The notes beneath the pieces were generated by a model. That model was not told the origin of the DNA. It saw nothing but the letters and a program-made list of their open reading frames with translations, and ran no database searches. A stretch of 64,000 bases of DNA from Modestobacter sp. Leaf380 (GTDB taxonomy: Bacteria; Actinomycetota; Actinomycetes; Mycobacteriales; Geodermatophilaceae): contig NZ_LMQC01000020.1 in assembly GCF_001424485.1 (NCBI RefSeq), positions 462,949 through 526,948 on the forward strand. The letters are read 5' to 3'. The position numbers and the translations under genes were made by a program. This document shows, piece by piece, positions 8,589-16,961 of this stretch. Numbering within the stretch: position 1 is the stretch's first letter; every line of letters starts with the position of its first letter.

Positions 8589-9968
8589 TCAGCTGTGCGA
8601 GTGCAGCGGCTTGCCGGCCAAGGCCATGTGCGCCTCGCCGAGAGCCTCGCTCTGCGTCGGGTGCGGGTGGATGAGGGAGGCGACCTCGTCGGGCAGGGCC
8701 TCCCAGTTGTAGATGAGCTGGGCCTCGGCCACGAGCTCACCGACGCGGGAGCCGACCATGTGCACGCCGACGACCGGGCCGTCCTTGGCGCGGACCAGCT
8801 TCACCGCACCCTGGGTCTTGAGGATCTGGCTCTTGCCGTTGCCGCCCAGGTCGTAGGTCAGCACCTCGACCTCACCGTGCTTCTCCTTGGCCTGGGCCTC
8901 GGTGAGGCCGACCGAGGCCACCTCGGGCTCGGAGTAGGTGACCCGGGGGACGCCGGCGTAGTCGATCGGGACGACCGGGAGACCCGCCAGCCGCTCGGCC
9001 ACCAGGATGCCCTCGCCGAAGCCCACGTGGGCCAGCTGCAGGGTGGGCACCAGGTCCCCGACCGCGCTGATCGTCGGGACGTTGGTCTGCATGTACTCGT
9101 CGACCATGACGAAGCCACGCTCCATCGTGAGACCGGCCTCCTCGTAGCCCAGGCCCTGGCTGACCGGCCCGCGGCCGACCGCGACGAGCACGATCTCGGC
9201 CTCGAAGGACTTGCCGTTCTCCAGCTCGACGGAGACCCCGTCCTCGGTCGTCGTGACCTTGGAGACCCGGCTGCCGAGGGAGAAGTCGATCTTGCGACGG
9301 CGGTAGGCGCGCTCGAGCAGCTTGGACGAGGACTCGTCCTCCAGCGGCACCAGGTGCGGCAGACCCTCGATGATGGTCACGTCGGCGCCGAAGGACTTCC
9401 AGACGCTGGCGAACTCGCAGCCGATGACGCCGCCACCCAGGATGATCACCGAGCTGGGCACCCGCTCGAGCTCGAGGGCCTGGTCGCTGGTGATGACCGA
9501 GGTCCCGTTGATCTCGATGCCGGGCAGGCTGCGGGCGTAGGAGCCGGTGGCGAGCAGGACGTGCTTGCCCTCGTAGGTGGTGTCACCGACGGCCACGGCG
9601 GTGGGGGAGACGAGCTTGCCCTCGCCCTCCACGTAGGTGATCTTGCGGCTCTTGATCAGGCCCTGCAGGCCCTTGTACAGCTTGGCGGTGACGCCGCCCT
9701 TGTAGTCGTTGACCCCGGCCATGTCGATGCCGGCCAGCGAGGTCTTGACGCCGAACTGCTCGCCCTCGCGGGCGGAGTCGGCGACCTCGGCGGCGTGCAG
9801 CAGCGCCTTGGTGGGGATGCAGCCGCGGTGCAGGCAGGTGCCGCCGACCTTGTCCTTCTCGATCAGGACGACGGACAGGCCGAGCTCGGCGCCGCGCAGA
9901 GCGGCGGCGTAGCCACCCGATCCACCACCGAGGATGACCAGGTCGGCGGGCTGGGTCGGTGCGCTCAC
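8589..9968 (-). CDS. lpdA: Dihydrolipoyl dehydrogenase (E3)
   Basis: A 459-residue flavin disulfide reductase that reoxidises dihydrolipoyl groups of the 2-oxo-acid dehydrogenases and the glycine cleavage system using NAD+. FAD binding is shown by GGGSGG (14-19), the redox-active disulfide by GGTCLHRGC (Cys45, Cys50), and the C-terminal interface by the active-site His in HPHPTQSE. The GTG start follows GAGGAG at a good distance. The short downstream gap to sucB suggests an operon. The length and motifs are standard, and nothing is missing. Confidence 0.96.
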   Translation of the reverse strand: MSAPTQPADLVILGGGSGGYAAALRGAELGLSVVLIEKDKVGGTCLHRGCIPTKALLHAAEVADSAREGEQFGVKTSLAGIDMAGVNDYKGGVTAKLYKGLQGLIKSRKITYVEGEGKLVSPTAVAVGDTTYEGKHVLLATGSYARSLPGIEINGTSVITSDQALELERVPSSVIILGGGVIGCEFASVWKSFGADVTIIEGLPHLVPLEDESSSKLLERAYRRRKIDFSLGSRVSKVTTTEDGVSVELENGKSFEAEIVLVAVGRGPVSQGLGYEEAGLTMERGFVMVDEYMQTNVPTISAVGDLVPTLQLAHVGFGEGILVAERLAGLPVVPIDYAGVPRVTYSEPEVASVGLTEAQAKEKHGEVEVLTYDLGGNGKSQILKTQGAVKLVRAKDGPVVGVHMVGSRVGELVAEAQLIYNWEALPDEVASLIHPHPTQSEALGEAHMALAGKPLHSHS

Positions 9969-10165
9969 GGGATCTCCTCGGTGCTGACGTCCCGGTCGGC
10001 GGGCAGGTCGTGCTCGCCGCGACCGGTCTGGGGCCTGTGCCTCCCCATCCTGCCACTAGCGGGGAACGGGCGACCGGGCTGCTCCGTTGGCTCGCTGGGT
10101 GCCGTGTCGGTCACCCCCGCCAGCACTGCGGACGCCGTGCCGGCGGTGGAGGGAGGGAGCCGGAC

Positions 10166-10522
10166 ATGGGTCTGCTGGACAGGTTCCGGGGTCGGGGCCG
10201 CGGTGGCGCGGCCGGTGCGCGCGGCGGTCGCCCGGGCACGCTGGACCGGGCGTCGGGCAAGGGCGACCTGGCGCACCTGGAGGAGTTCGTGGCCACCCGG
10301 CGCGGGGTCGAGGGCTACGTGGAGCCCAGGACCGCGGTCACCGAGACCACCATCCTGCTGGTCGCCGCCGACGGGGAGTGGACGCGTCGTCGCATCGACG
10401 GGCCCGACGTGGCCCGGCGGCTGTCCAAGGAGCTCGCCGTCCCGGTGTACGACGCGCAGATCACCGGCTACCCGCAGCGGATGCGGGACTGGAGTGCGGC
10501 GCAGAAGCGCAAGCTGCAGTGA
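10166..10522 (+). CDS. Conserved actinobacterial hypothetical protein between lpd and pepA
   Basis: A 118-residue soluble protein of unknown function. The first 30 residues are Arg/Gly-rich (MGLLDRFRGRGRGG) and probably disordered. The rest is a compact domain with TAVTETTILLVAADGEWTRRRI and a C-terminal YDAQITGYPQRMRDW. Homologues, sometimes labelled oxidoreductase, occur next to leucyl aminopeptidase in other actinobacteria, as I recall, but I see no cofactor motif. The ATG has a purine-rich GGGAGGGAG about 7 bp upstream, which sets the start; a longer frame upstream lacks such a site. It is transcribed divergently from lpd and convergently with pepA. Confidence 0.75.
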   Translation: MGLLDRFRGRGRGGAAGARGGRPGTLDRASGKGDLAHLEEFVATRRGVEGYVEPRTAVTETTILLVAADGEWTRRRIDGPDVARRLSKELAVPVYDAQITGYPQRMRDWSAAQKRKLQ

Positions 10523-10525
10523 GCC

Positions 10526-10552
10526 GTCCCGCCCCGGTCGCCGGGGCGGGAC
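10526..10552. terminator. Bidirectional hairpin terminator between the hypothetical gene and pepA
   Basis: Perfect 12-bp GC-rich arms with a 3-nt TCG loop lie between two convergent stop codons. No U-tract follows. Confidence 0.7.
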
Positions 10553-10558
10553 GTCTGC

Positions 10559-12070
10559 TCACGAGCGCATGAGCTCCTCGATGGTGGCCAGCAGCGTGCG
10601 GACCGGGACCCCGGTCCCGCCCCTGGGCGTGTAGCCCCAGGGGGCGCGGGTGTTGTAGGCCGGTCCGGCGACGTCGATGTGCGCCCACGGCAGGCCCGCG
10701 GGCACGAACTCGGCGAGAAAGTGGCCGCCCACGAGCATCCCGCCCAGGCGGTCGGCGTTGGCGTTCACCATGTCGGCGACCGGGGAGTCCAGGCCGCGGC
10801 GCAGCTCGGGCGGCAGCGGCATGGCCCACATGGGCTCCCCGCTGCGCAGACTGGCGGCGACGACGAGGTCACGCAGCTCGTCGGAGCCCATGACCCCGGC
10901 GGTCCGGTCACCCAGGGCGACGGTCTGCGCGCCGGTCAGCGTCGAGGTCTCCAGGAGGAAGTCGGGGGAGTCCTCGGCGGCCCGGGCGATGGCGTCGGCG
11001 AGCACGACCCGGCCCTCGGCGTCGGTGTTGGTGATCTCGGCCTTCTTGCCGTTGCGGAAGGTCACCACGTCGGCGGGTCGGTAGGCCGAGCCCGAGGGCA
11101 TGTTCTCCGCGATCGGGACGGTCGCGGTCACGTCCACGGGCAGGCCGAGCTCGGCGACCAGGCACACGGTGGCGATCACGGCGGCGGCGCCGGCCATGTC
11201 GCTCTTCATGTCCTCCATCTTCGCGGCCGGCTTGATCGAGATGCCGCCGGAGTCGAAGGTGATGCCCTTGCCGACCAGGGCGATGGAGCGGCTGGCCTTC
11301 TTGCCGCGGTAGGTGAGACGCAGCAGCCGCGGGCCACGGGTGGACCCGCCGCCGACGGCCAGGATGCCGCCGTAACCGCCGGCGGTCAGCCCGGCCTCGT
11401 CGAGCACCTCCACCGACAGACCGGCCTTCTTGCCGGCGGCAGCGCCGCGGGCGGCGAGCTCGGCCGGGTACAGGTCGTTGGGCGGGGTGTTGACCAGGTC
11501 GCGGGTCAGCGCCACGGCGTCGGCGACCGCGCGGACCCGGGCCAGGGCCGCCCTGGCCTCGCCCGCGTCGGGGACGACGAGCTCGACCGACGTCGGCGGG
11601 GCCGGTCGGTCGGCGGGCAGGGAGGACTTGTAGGCGGTGAACTCGTAGGCGCCCAGCAGGGCACCCTCGCCCACGGCGTGCAGGCGCTCGGCGTCCGGCG
11701 CCCCGCCCACGGCGGCCAGCAGCGTCACGACCGAGGCCCGCCCGGTCAGCGCCCGGCTGGCGGCACCGGAGGCCCGGCGCACGGCCTCGGCGGGGTAGCC
11801 GCCCTCTGGCAGCGGGCTGCCCAGACCGGCCACGGCGACGACCGGGAACGGGCCCTGGCCGAACGTGGCCAGGCGGGTGACCTCGTCCTCGCCACCGCGG
11901 GCACCCAGGTCGGCCAGCGCGGCGAGCAGGCGCCCGCCCAGCAGCCGGTCGACCGCGTCGGCACCGGGGGTGGTCAGCAGCCCGTCGGGGCCCCTGCCGA
12001 CCCCCACGACGACGGCGTCGGCGGAGAGCTTCTCGAGGGGGCGGTCGGTGGCGGAGATCGTCGGCGGCAC
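10559..12070 (-). CDS. pepA: Leucyl aminopeptidase (M17 cytosol aminopeptidase)
   Basis: A 503-residue dizinc/dimanganese aminopeptidase that removes N-terminal residues from peptides in the cytoplasm. The catalytic C-terminal domain carries the metal-binding GKGITFDSGGISIKPA segment (catalytic Lys in SIKPA) and the family signature NTDAEGRVVLADA. The variable N-terminal domain is normal in length. The GTG start has a TAGGAT box 6 bp upstream and no Shine-Dalgarno. It is divergent from gcvT across 74 bp. In Mycobacterium the counterpart pepB sits in the same neighbourhood of gcvT and dlaT, so the context is conserved core metabolism. Confidence 0.94.
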   Translation of the reverse strand: MPPTISATDRPLEKLSADAVVVGVGRGPDGLLTTPGADAVDRLLGGRLLAALADLGARGGEDEVTRLATFGQGPFPVVAVAGLGSPLPEGGYPAEAVRRASGAASRALTGRASVVTLLAAVGGAPDAERLHAVGEGALLGAYEFTAYKSSLPADRPAPPTSVELVVPDAGEARAALARVRAVADAVALTRDLVNTPPNDLYPAELAARGAAAGKKAGLSVEVLDEAGLTAGGYGGILAVGGGSTRGPRLLRLTYRGKKASRSIALVGKGITFDSGGISIKPAAKMEDMKSDMAGAAAVIATVCLVAELGLPVDVTATVPIAENMPSGSAYRPADVVTFRNGKKAEITNTDAEGRVVLADAIARAAEDSPDFLLETSTLTGAQTVALGDRTAGVMGSDELRDLVVAASLRSGEPMWAMPLPPELRRGLDSPVADMVNANADRLGGMLVGGHFLAEFVPAGLPWAHIDVAGPAYNTRAPWGYTPRGGTGVPVRTLLATIEELMRS

Positions 12071-12076
12071 CAGGCG

Positions 12077-12082
12077 ATCCTA
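12077..12082 (-). promoter_or_regulatory. -10 box (TAGGAT) for leaderless pepA
   Basis: TAGGAT on the minus strand is 6 bp before the pepA GTG with no ribosome-binding site in between. Confidence 0.6.
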
Positions 12083-12129
12083 GGAGCAGGTCGTGAGGGC
12101 GGCACAGGAGACGGCCGGGCCGCGGGCGC

Positions 12130-12135
12130 TAGCGT
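12130..12135 (+). promoter_or_regulatory. -10 box (TAGCGT) for leaderless gcvT
   Basis: TAGCGT lies 9 bp before the gcvT GTG, with no Shine-Dalgarno. Its centre is about 50 bp from the divergent pepA box. Confidence 0.55.
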
Positions 12136-12144
12136 CTGCAGACC

Positions 12145-13272
12145 GTGAGCCTGCCGACCCCGCTGACCTCGCCCCTGCACGACCGCCACCTGGCTGCCGG
12201 CGCCAAGCTCGCCGACTTCGGTGGGTGGTCGATGCCCATCGAGTACGCCGGTGGCGGGGTCATCGCCGAGCACACCGCCGTCCGGGAGGGCGTGGGTCTC
12301 TTCGACGTCTCCCACCTGGGCACCGGCACGGTCCGCGGACCGGGCGCGGTGGCCTTCGTCGACAGCTGCCTCACCAACGACCTGTCGCGCATCGGGCCGG
12401 GGCAGGCGCAGTACACGCTGTGCTGCCGCCCTGACGGCGAGGAGCACGCCGGCGGGGTGGTCGACGACCTCATCGTCTACCTGCACGGCCCCGACGACGT
12501 GCTGCTGGTCCCGAACGCCGCCAACGCCGCCGAGGTGCTGGCCCGGCTCGCCGACGCAGCCCCCGCGGGGGTGACCGTCACCGACCGGCACACCGAGGTC
12601 GCGGTGCTCGCCCTGCAGGGCCCCCGCTCGGCGGAGGTGCTGGCCGCGGTCGGGCTCCCCGGCGCGCTGGACTACATGGCCTTCGCCGAGACGCCGGGGC
12701 ACGACGGGGCCGAGGTGACCGTCTGCCGCACCGGTTACACCGGTGAGCACGGGTACGAGCTGCTGGTGGCCGCCGAGCGCGCCGGGGACCTCTGGGACGC
12801 GCTGCTGGCCGCCGGTGAGCTGGAGCAGATCAGGCCCTGCGGTCTGGGTTCCCGGGACACGCTGCGCACCGAGATGGGCTACCCGCTGCACGGCCACGAG
12901 CTGTCGGTGGAGATCACCCCGGTGCAGGCCCGGTCCGGCTGGGCGGTGGGTTGGCGCAAGGAGGCCTTCTGGGGTCGTGAGGCGCTCACCGCGGAGCGTG
13001 CTGCTGGCCCGGACCGGCAGCTGTGGGGCCTGCGCGCACCCGGCCGCGGCATCCCGCGGCCGGGCATGGCCGTGCTGGACGCCGCCGGCGACCGGGTCGG
13101 GGAGGTCACCAGCGGGACCTTCTCGCCGTCCCTGCGCACCGGGATCGCGCTGGCCCTGCTGGACACCGCGGCGCAGCCCGAGCCGGGCCAGGAGCTGGCG
13201 GTCGACGTCCGGGGGCGCCCGCAGGCCGTGGAGGTCGTGAAGCCGCCGTTCGTGGAGTCCCACGTCCGCTGA
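12145..13272 (+). CDS. gcvT: Aminomethyltransferase (glycine cleavage system T protein)
   Basis: GcvT transfers the methylene group from the aminomethyl-lipoyl H protein to tetrahydrofolate, releasing ammonia. The 375-residue protein has the folate-binding N-terminal part ([23 protein letters not shown]), the internal [10 protein letters not shown] and [12 protein letters not shown] motifs with the conserved Tyr/Glu region, and the C-terminal barrel GRGIPRPGM. gcvH and gcvP are not in the window. The GTG start follows a TAGCGT box and is probably leaderless. Lipoate enzymes nearby (lipB, lpd, sucB) supply the cofactor system it depends on. A strong hairpin follows. Confidence 0.94.
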   Translation: MSLPTPLTSPLHDRHLAAGAKLADFGGWSMPIEYAGGGVIAEHTAVREGVGLFDVSHLGTGTVRGPGAVAFVDSCLTNDLSRIGPGQAQYTLCCRPDGEEHAGGVVDDLIVYLHGPDDVLLVPNAANAAEVLARLADAAPAGVTVTDRHTEVAVLALQGPRSAEVLAAVGLPGALDYMAFAETPGHDGAEVTVCRTGYTGEHGYELLVAAERAGDLWDALLAAGELEQIRPCGLGSRDTLRTEMGYPLHGHELSVEITPVQARSGWAVGWRKEAFWGREALTAERAAGPDRQLWGLRAPGRGIPRPGMAVLDAAGDRVGEVTSGTFSPSLRTGIALALLDTAAQPEPGQELAVDVRGRPQAVEVVKPPFVESHVR

Positions 13273-13279
13273 GACGACG

Positions 13280-13310
13280 ACGGCCCGACCACCGGGGGTG
13301 GTCGGGCCGT
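13280..13310. terminator. Bidirectional hairpin terminator between gcvT and yihY
   Basis: Perfect 14-bp arms surround a GGG loop, 8 bp after the gcvT stop and 14 bp before the stop of the convergent gene. Confidence 0.75.
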
Positions 13311-13323
13311 CCGCGTCGCGGGG

Positions 13324-14460
13324 TCAGGCGCTGGTCTTCTGCGCCTTGCTCGGGGTCGGCGGGTCGGGGAGCTCGTCGGCCATCGTGGCGTCGCGCTGGC
13401 CCATCGGGACCGGCGGCCCCTCGGTGGTGTCCTGCGCGGTCTGGTGCTCGGCCTCGCTGTTGATCTCGGCGCCCAGCAGCACCAGGAAGCAGGTCAGCTG
13501 CAACCACAGCATCAGCACGACGACGCCGGCGATGGCCCCGTAGGTGGCCGAGTAGTTGCCGAAGTTGCTCACGTAGAAGCTGAAGACCACCGAGACGAGC
13601 ACCCAGGCCACCGTCACGACGCCGGACCCGAGGCTGACCCAACGGAACTTCGGGGCGTCGCGATCGGGGGCGAGGCGGTAGAGGACCGACAGCGCGCCGG
13701 CCATCAGCCCGAGCAGCAGGACCCAGCGGAGCACCTGGGCCAGGATCGTGCCGACGATGCCCAACGGGAGCGCGTCGAGGACGATCGGGGTGACGGCGAC
13801 CAGGGTCAGCGTCAGCAGCACGAAGACGATCGCACCGAAGGTGAGCAGCAGCGCCAGGGCGCGCAGCTTGATCGCGCCGCGTGTCTCCACCTCGTCGTAG
13901 GCCAGGTTGACCGCGGTGATGAGGTTGTTCACCCCGCCCGAGGCGGAGAAGAGGGCGGCCAGGATCGAGATCACCAGGCTGACCGACAGCGCCCCGCTCC
14001 CGGCGTCGGCGACGCTGGTCAACTGCTCCTGGATGATCGACAGCACCTCGTCGGGCACTGTGCCCGTCAGGCCGTCGACCTGCTCCTGGACCGTGGCCGG
14101 TGACGCGACCAGGCCGTAGAGGGAGATGGCGGCGATCAGCGTCGGGAAGATCGCCAGGAAGCCGAAGAACGCGACCCCGCCGCCGATGATCGGCATGTTG
14201 TCGGCCTTGTTCTCCGCCCACGCCCGCTTGAGGATCTGCACCCACCCACGCGCCGGGATCTCGGTGGGCTTCTCGGCGTCCACCCCCGGGAGCCGGGCCG
14301 CCTGACCGCGCGCCTCGGGCGGCTCCGTCGCGGCGGGGGTGGAGCCGTGCGTCCCGGCCCGGTCCTCGGCCTCCCGGGCCGCGGCACGACGGGCGGCCTT
14401 CTCAGCCACCCGTTCACGGATGCGGTCCACGGCGCTGTCCGGCCGTCCGGTGTCGACCAT
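13324..14460 (-). CDS. YihY/virulence factor BrkB family membrane protein
   Basis: A 378-residue polytopic inner-membrane protein. A charged, Ala/Arg-rich cytoplasmic N-terminus of about 70 residues precedes the family domain, which starts at NKADNMPIIGGGVAFFGFL and has about six hydrophobic segments, with FSASGGVNNLITAVN, YRLAPDRDAPKFRWVSLGS and FGNYSATYGAIAGVVVLMLW as family motifs. The old ribonuclease BN label for this family is wrong, and its transport role is not settled. The ATG at 14460 is preceded by GAGGAG, which excludes a much longer upstream frame. It lies downstream of three small membrane/stress genes on the same strand. Confidence 0.88.
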   Translation of the reverse strand: MVDTGRPDSAVDRIRERVAEKAARRAAAREAEDRAGTHGSTPAATEPPEARGQAARLPGVDAEKPTEIPARGWVQILKRAWAENKADNMPIIGGGVAFFGFLAIFPTLIAAISLYGLVASPATVQEQVDGLTGTVPDEVLSIIQEQLTSVADAGSGALSVSLVISILAALFSASGGVNNLITAVNLAYDEVETRGAIKLRALALLLTFGAIVFVLLTLTLVAVTPIVLDALPLGIVGTILAQVLRWVLLLGLMAGALSVLYRLAPDRDAPKFRWVSLGSGVVTVAWVLVSVVFSFYVSNFGNYSATYGAIAGVVVLMLWLQLTCFLVLLGAEINSEAEHQTAQDTTEGPPVPMGQRDATMADELPDPPTPSKAQKTSA

Positions 14461-14510
14461 GTGTGGCTCCTCGAGGTGCTGCTCAAGTGGGTGGTGTGTG
14501 CGGGAGCGGG

Positions 14511-14783
14511 TCAGTCGCCGGGCCAGGAGCCGGTCAGCTTGGTGAAGCCACGCGCCCCCGCCCGGTTGATCGCGGCCTTGGTGACGGCGAAGATCGCGCC
14601 CTGGATCGCCGCGGCGAGCAGCACCTGCTTCATCGGGTACTCGCTCTGCATGGCGCTGGGGGCGTCGTCCTCCTTCGCGACCCGCTTCCACACCTGCCCG
14701 AAGACGGCGCTGGACACGGCACCGGCGGCGAGGCTGCCCAGCAGCCCGATGGGCCGGTAGGCCATCTTCGCACCGGCGCTCAC
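14511..14783 (-). CDS. DUF4235 family membrane protein
   Basis: A 90-residue protein with a glycine-rich hydrophobic N-terminal segment (PIGLLGSLAAGAVSSAVFGQVW) and a second hydrophobic segment near residues 52-70, ending in RAGARGFTKLTGSWPGD, the DUF4235 signature. The function is unknown. The GTG start overlaps the stop of the DUF3618 gene by 4 bp, so the two are translationally coupled. DUF3618, DUF4235 and a holin-like protein commonly occur together in actinobacteria and are thought to be envelope or stress associated; that is context, not proof. Confidence 0.85.
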   Translation of the reverse strand: MSAGAKMAYRPIGLLGSLAAGAVSSAVFGQVWKRVAKEDDAPSAMQSEYPMKQVLLAAAIQGAIFAVTKAAINRAGARGFTKLTGSWPGD

Positions 14784-15079
14784 CGCTTCCGCCGCCAGAC
14801 GACGAGGGCGACGATGCCGGCGACCAGGGCGATCCCGACACCGATGACCACCGGCGGGTTCTCCCGGTAGGTCTCCACAGCGGTGTCCTTGGCCTGGGCG
14901 GCACCCTCCTTCGCCCGGGTGGGCACGTCCAGGCGGTGGCTGAGCTCGTCGACGGTCGCGGCGAGCTGCTCACGGGTCGCCTCGATGTCGGCCTTGATCT
15001 CGTCGGGCTCGGTGGGGCCGGAGACGTCGGGCGCGCCGGGGCCGTCGGCGTCGTGCGGGCGGTACGTGGGCTCGCTCAT
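14780..15079 (-). CDS. DUF3618 family protein
   Basis: A 99-residue protein with an acidic N-terminus, the DUF3618 core helix PDEIKADIEATREQLAATVD, which predicts a coiled coil, and a single C-terminal transmembrane helix (VVIGVGIALVAGIVALVVW) ending in a basic RRKR. The topology suggests a membrane-tethered coiled-coil protein, with the N-terminus probably cytoplasmic. The start overlaps the holin-like gene stop by 4 bp and the gene's own stop overlaps DUF4235, so the three form one tight operon. The function is not known. Confidence 0.85.
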   Translation of the reverse strand: MSEPTYRPHDADGPGAPDVSGPTEPDEIKADIEATREQLAATVDELSHRLDVPTRAKEGAAQAKDTAVETYRENPPVVIGVGIALVAGIVALVVWRRKR

Positions 15080-15519
15080 CGGGCGGCACCTTCCTTGACG
15101 GCGGCGACGTCGGCCTTGACGCTCTCGAGGGTGTCGGTGGGCAGCGGCGGCTTCGCCTTCTCGACGTCCTTCTTGCCGATCAGCGCGAGCACGCCGGCGA
15201 TCAGCAGCAGGACCACGGCGATGATGATCGCGGCCAGGTAGCCGGGCAGCACGTTCGCCAGGCCGAGGACGGCGGCTGTGATCAGCGCGTTGAGGGCCAG
15301 CAGGGCGACCAGTCCGGCGCCGCCGAAGAGCCCGGCACCGACGCCGAGCTTCTTGGCCTTGCCCTTGACCTCCGCCTGCGCGAGGCGGACCTCGTCGCGG
15401 ACGAGGCGGGTGACCAGCTCGGGGAGCTCGCCGATCAACTGGCCGGTGGAGGCCTTGGCGGGGTCGAGGGGCGGGGTGGAGGCGCGGTGTGCGCCGTCAG
15501 CCGCGGGGGGCTGGCTCAT
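15076..15519 (-). CDS. Phage-holin-like / DUF1469 family membrane protein
   Basis: A 147-residue membrane protein of the actinobacterial putative holin superfamily III (DUF1469) type. After a polar N-terminus comes the amphipathic LVTRLVRDEVRLAQAEVKGK segment, typical of the family, then two long hydrophobic helices separated by a short loop (about 58-85 and 92-115) and a Lys-rich tail. Despite the holin name, chromosomal copies are not tied to phage, and nothing phage-like surrounds it. The ATG at 15519 has AGGAACC upstream; longer frames are unsupported. It is the first gene of the cluster with DUF3618 and DUF4235. Confidence 0.8.
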   Translation of the reverse strand: MSQPPAADGAHRASTPPLDPAKASTGQLIGELPELVTRLVRDEVRLAQAEVKGKAKKLGVGAGLFGGAGLVALLALNALITAAVLGLANVLPGYLAAIIIAVVLLLIAGVLALIGKKDVEKAKPPLPTDTLESVKADVAAVKEGAAR

Positions 15520-15671
15520 GGTTCCTCCGGGGCACGGTGGTGGGGCACGGTGGTTCGGGGCGTGGGATGCAGACGAGTCCGTCCCATGCCCGTTGCAGGC
15601 CAGGTGCAACCCCCGGTCGGGCGCGCCGCCTGCGCGCCCGTGCGCGGCGGGCCGGGCGGTCGGGCAGTCAC

Positions 15672-15677
15672 TACGCT
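15672..15677 (+). promoter_or_regulatory. -10 box (TACGCT) for the small gene at 15685
   Basis: TACGCT is 7 bp before the ATG at 15685, with no ribosome-binding site. It fixes the start of a short gene that could otherwise be read much longer. Confidence 0.55.
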
Positions 15678-15684
15678 CCCCGGC

Positions 15685-15909
15685 ATGACCTCGCCCTCGT
15701 CCTGGACCTGGCGGCTGCACGACCCGGCGGGGGAGACCCTGGACCCTGCGGCGGTGGGGGTCGTCGTCCCCGTGGAGGACGCCCAGGCCGAGGCGGAGTC
15801 CTGGTTGGGCGAGCACTGGCGCGACCTGCTCGAGCGCGGCGTCGCCACGGTGAGCCTGCTCCGCGGCGACGCCGTGGTCTACGGCCCGATGGGCCTGGCC
15901 GCCGGCTGA
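15685..15909 (+). CDS. Small conserved actinobacterial hypothetical protein
   Basis: A 74-residue soluble acidic protein (WTWRLHDPAGETLDPA at the start, then a helix EAESWLGEHWRDLLERGVATVSLL). No domain or catalytic motif is recognisable. Codon usage is strongly G/C at third positions, and the start is supported by a leaderless-type TACGCT box, so I regard it as real. It is convergent with the aldo/keto reductase and its stop lies inside the shared terminator hairpin. No function is assigned. Confidence 0.65.
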   Translation: MTSPSSWTWRLHDPAGETLDPAAVGVVVPVEDAQAEAESWLGEHWRDLLERGVATVSLLRGDAVVYGPMGLAAG

Positions 15910-15938
15910 CCCGTCCGGGGACGGACCGCCGGCGGCCA
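15896..15938. terminator. Long bidirectional hairpin terminator
   Basis: An 11-bp outer stem (15896-15906 with 15928-15938) encloses a further 6-bp inner stem (CCGTCC/GGACGG). It overlaps the end of the small gene and lies 10 bp before the stop of the convergent aldo/keto reductase. Confidence 0.65.
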
Positions 15939-15948
15939 GGCCTCCCGG

Positions 15949-16932
15949 TCAGCCGCGGCTGGTCTTCGCCGGGTCGCGCTCGACGACGTCGCCGAGCACC
16001 TCGTCGATCCGGGTCATGACCTCGGCCGGCAGCTCGACGCCGGCGGCCTTGACGTTGTCGTGCACCTGCTCGGGACGTGTCGCGCCGATGATCGCGGCCG
16101 CGACGTTCTGGTTCTGCAGCACCCAGGCCAACGAGAACTGGGCCATGGACAGACCGAGCTCGTCGGCGATGGGCCGCAGCTGCTGCACGCGGGTCAGGAT
16201 GTCGTCGGTGAGGTAGCCCTTCATCGACGCCCCGGCCTGCTCGTGGCCGCCGCGGCTGTCTGCCGGCGGGGCCTGACCGGGCAGGTACTTGCCGGTCAGC
16301 ACCCCCTGGGCCAGCGGGGACCAGACGATCTGGGAGAGGCCCTCCTGCTCCGACGTCGGGACGACCTCGCTCTCGATGACCCGCCACAGCATCGAGTACT
16401 GCGGCTGGTTGCTGATCAGCTGGATGCCCAGCTCGCGGGCCAGCGCCGCACCGGCGGCGATCTCCTCCGCGCGCCACTCGCTGACACCGATGTAGAGGAC
16501 CTTGCCCGCACGCACCAGGTCGGCGAAGGCGGTCATCGTCTCCTCCAGCGGCACCGTGGAGTCGTACCGGTGCGCCTGGTAGAGGTCGATGTGGTCGGTC
16601 TGCAGCCGGTCGAGGGAGGCGTGGCAGCTCTCGATGATGTGCTTGCGGGAGAGGCCGCGGTCGTTGGCACCGGGCCCGGTGGGCCAGTACACCTTGGTGA
16701 AGACCTCGAGGCCCTCACGGCGTTGGCCCTTGAGTGCGCGGCCGAGCACGGACTCGGCCTTGGTGCCGGCGTAGACGTCGGCGGTGTCGAAGGTGGTGAT
16801 GCCGGCGTCGAGGGCGGCGTGCACGCAGGCGTGCGCCGCGTCCTCCTCGACCTGGCTGCCGTGGGTGAGCCAGTTGCCGTACGCGAGCTGGGTGATGTTC
16901 AGGCCGGAGCGGCCCAGGCGACGTGTGTCCAC
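15949..16932 (-). CDS. Aldo/keto reductase (voltage-gated K-channel beta-subunit-like group)
   Basis: A 327-residue TIM-barrel NADPH-dependent oxidoreductase. The catalytic tetrad is visible: Asp49 (FDTADVY), Tyr54, Lys80 (FTKVYW) and His121 (YQAHRYD). The RRLGRSGLNITQLAYGNW start and IIGATRPEQVHDN near the C-terminus are typical of the AKR groups that resemble YajO and K-channel beta subunits. The physiological carbonyl substrate is unknown. The GTG start has a TAGGTT box 6 bp upstream and no Shine-Dalgarno. The gene is convergent with the 74-residue hypothetical gene. Confidence 0.92.
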   Translation of the reverse strand: MDTRRLGRSGLNITQLAYGNWLTHGSQVEEDAAHACVHAALDAGITTFDTADVYAGTKAESVLGRALKGQRREGLEVFTKVYWPTGPGANDRGLSRKHIIESCHASLDRLQTDHIDLYQAHRYDSTVPLEETMTAFADLVRAGKVLYIGVSEWRAEEIAAGAALARELGIQLISNQPQYSMLWRVIESEVVPTSEQEGLSQIVWSPLAQGVLTGKYLPGQAPPADSRGGHEQAGASMKGYLTDDILTRVQQLRPIADELGLSMAQFSLAWVLQNQNVAAAIIGATRPEQVHDNVKAAGVELPAEVMTRIDEVLGDVVERDPAKTSRG

Positions 16933-16938
16933 GCCACG

Positions 16939-16944
16939 AACCTA
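16939..16944 (-). promoter_or_regulatory. -10 box (TAGGTT) for the aldo/keto reductase
   Basis: TAGGTT on the minus strand lies 6 bp before the GTG at 16932, identical in sequence and spacing to the box before the FAD oxidoreductase at 3703. It lies in the short gap after the DUF3043 stop. Confidence 0.6.
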
Positions 16945-16961
16945 GGCCGGTCGCGGCCGGT

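Noticed and set aside
6313..8712. A 799-codon plus-strand open frame opposite sucB
   Set aside because: It is composed of Gly/Arg/Leu low-complexity sequence, the expected antisense shadow of a high-GC gene, with no start signal.
15076..15519. The holin-like gene considered as a prophage remnant
   Set aside because: No phage structural, integrase or lysis genes are nearby, and this family is common in actinobacterial chromosomes.
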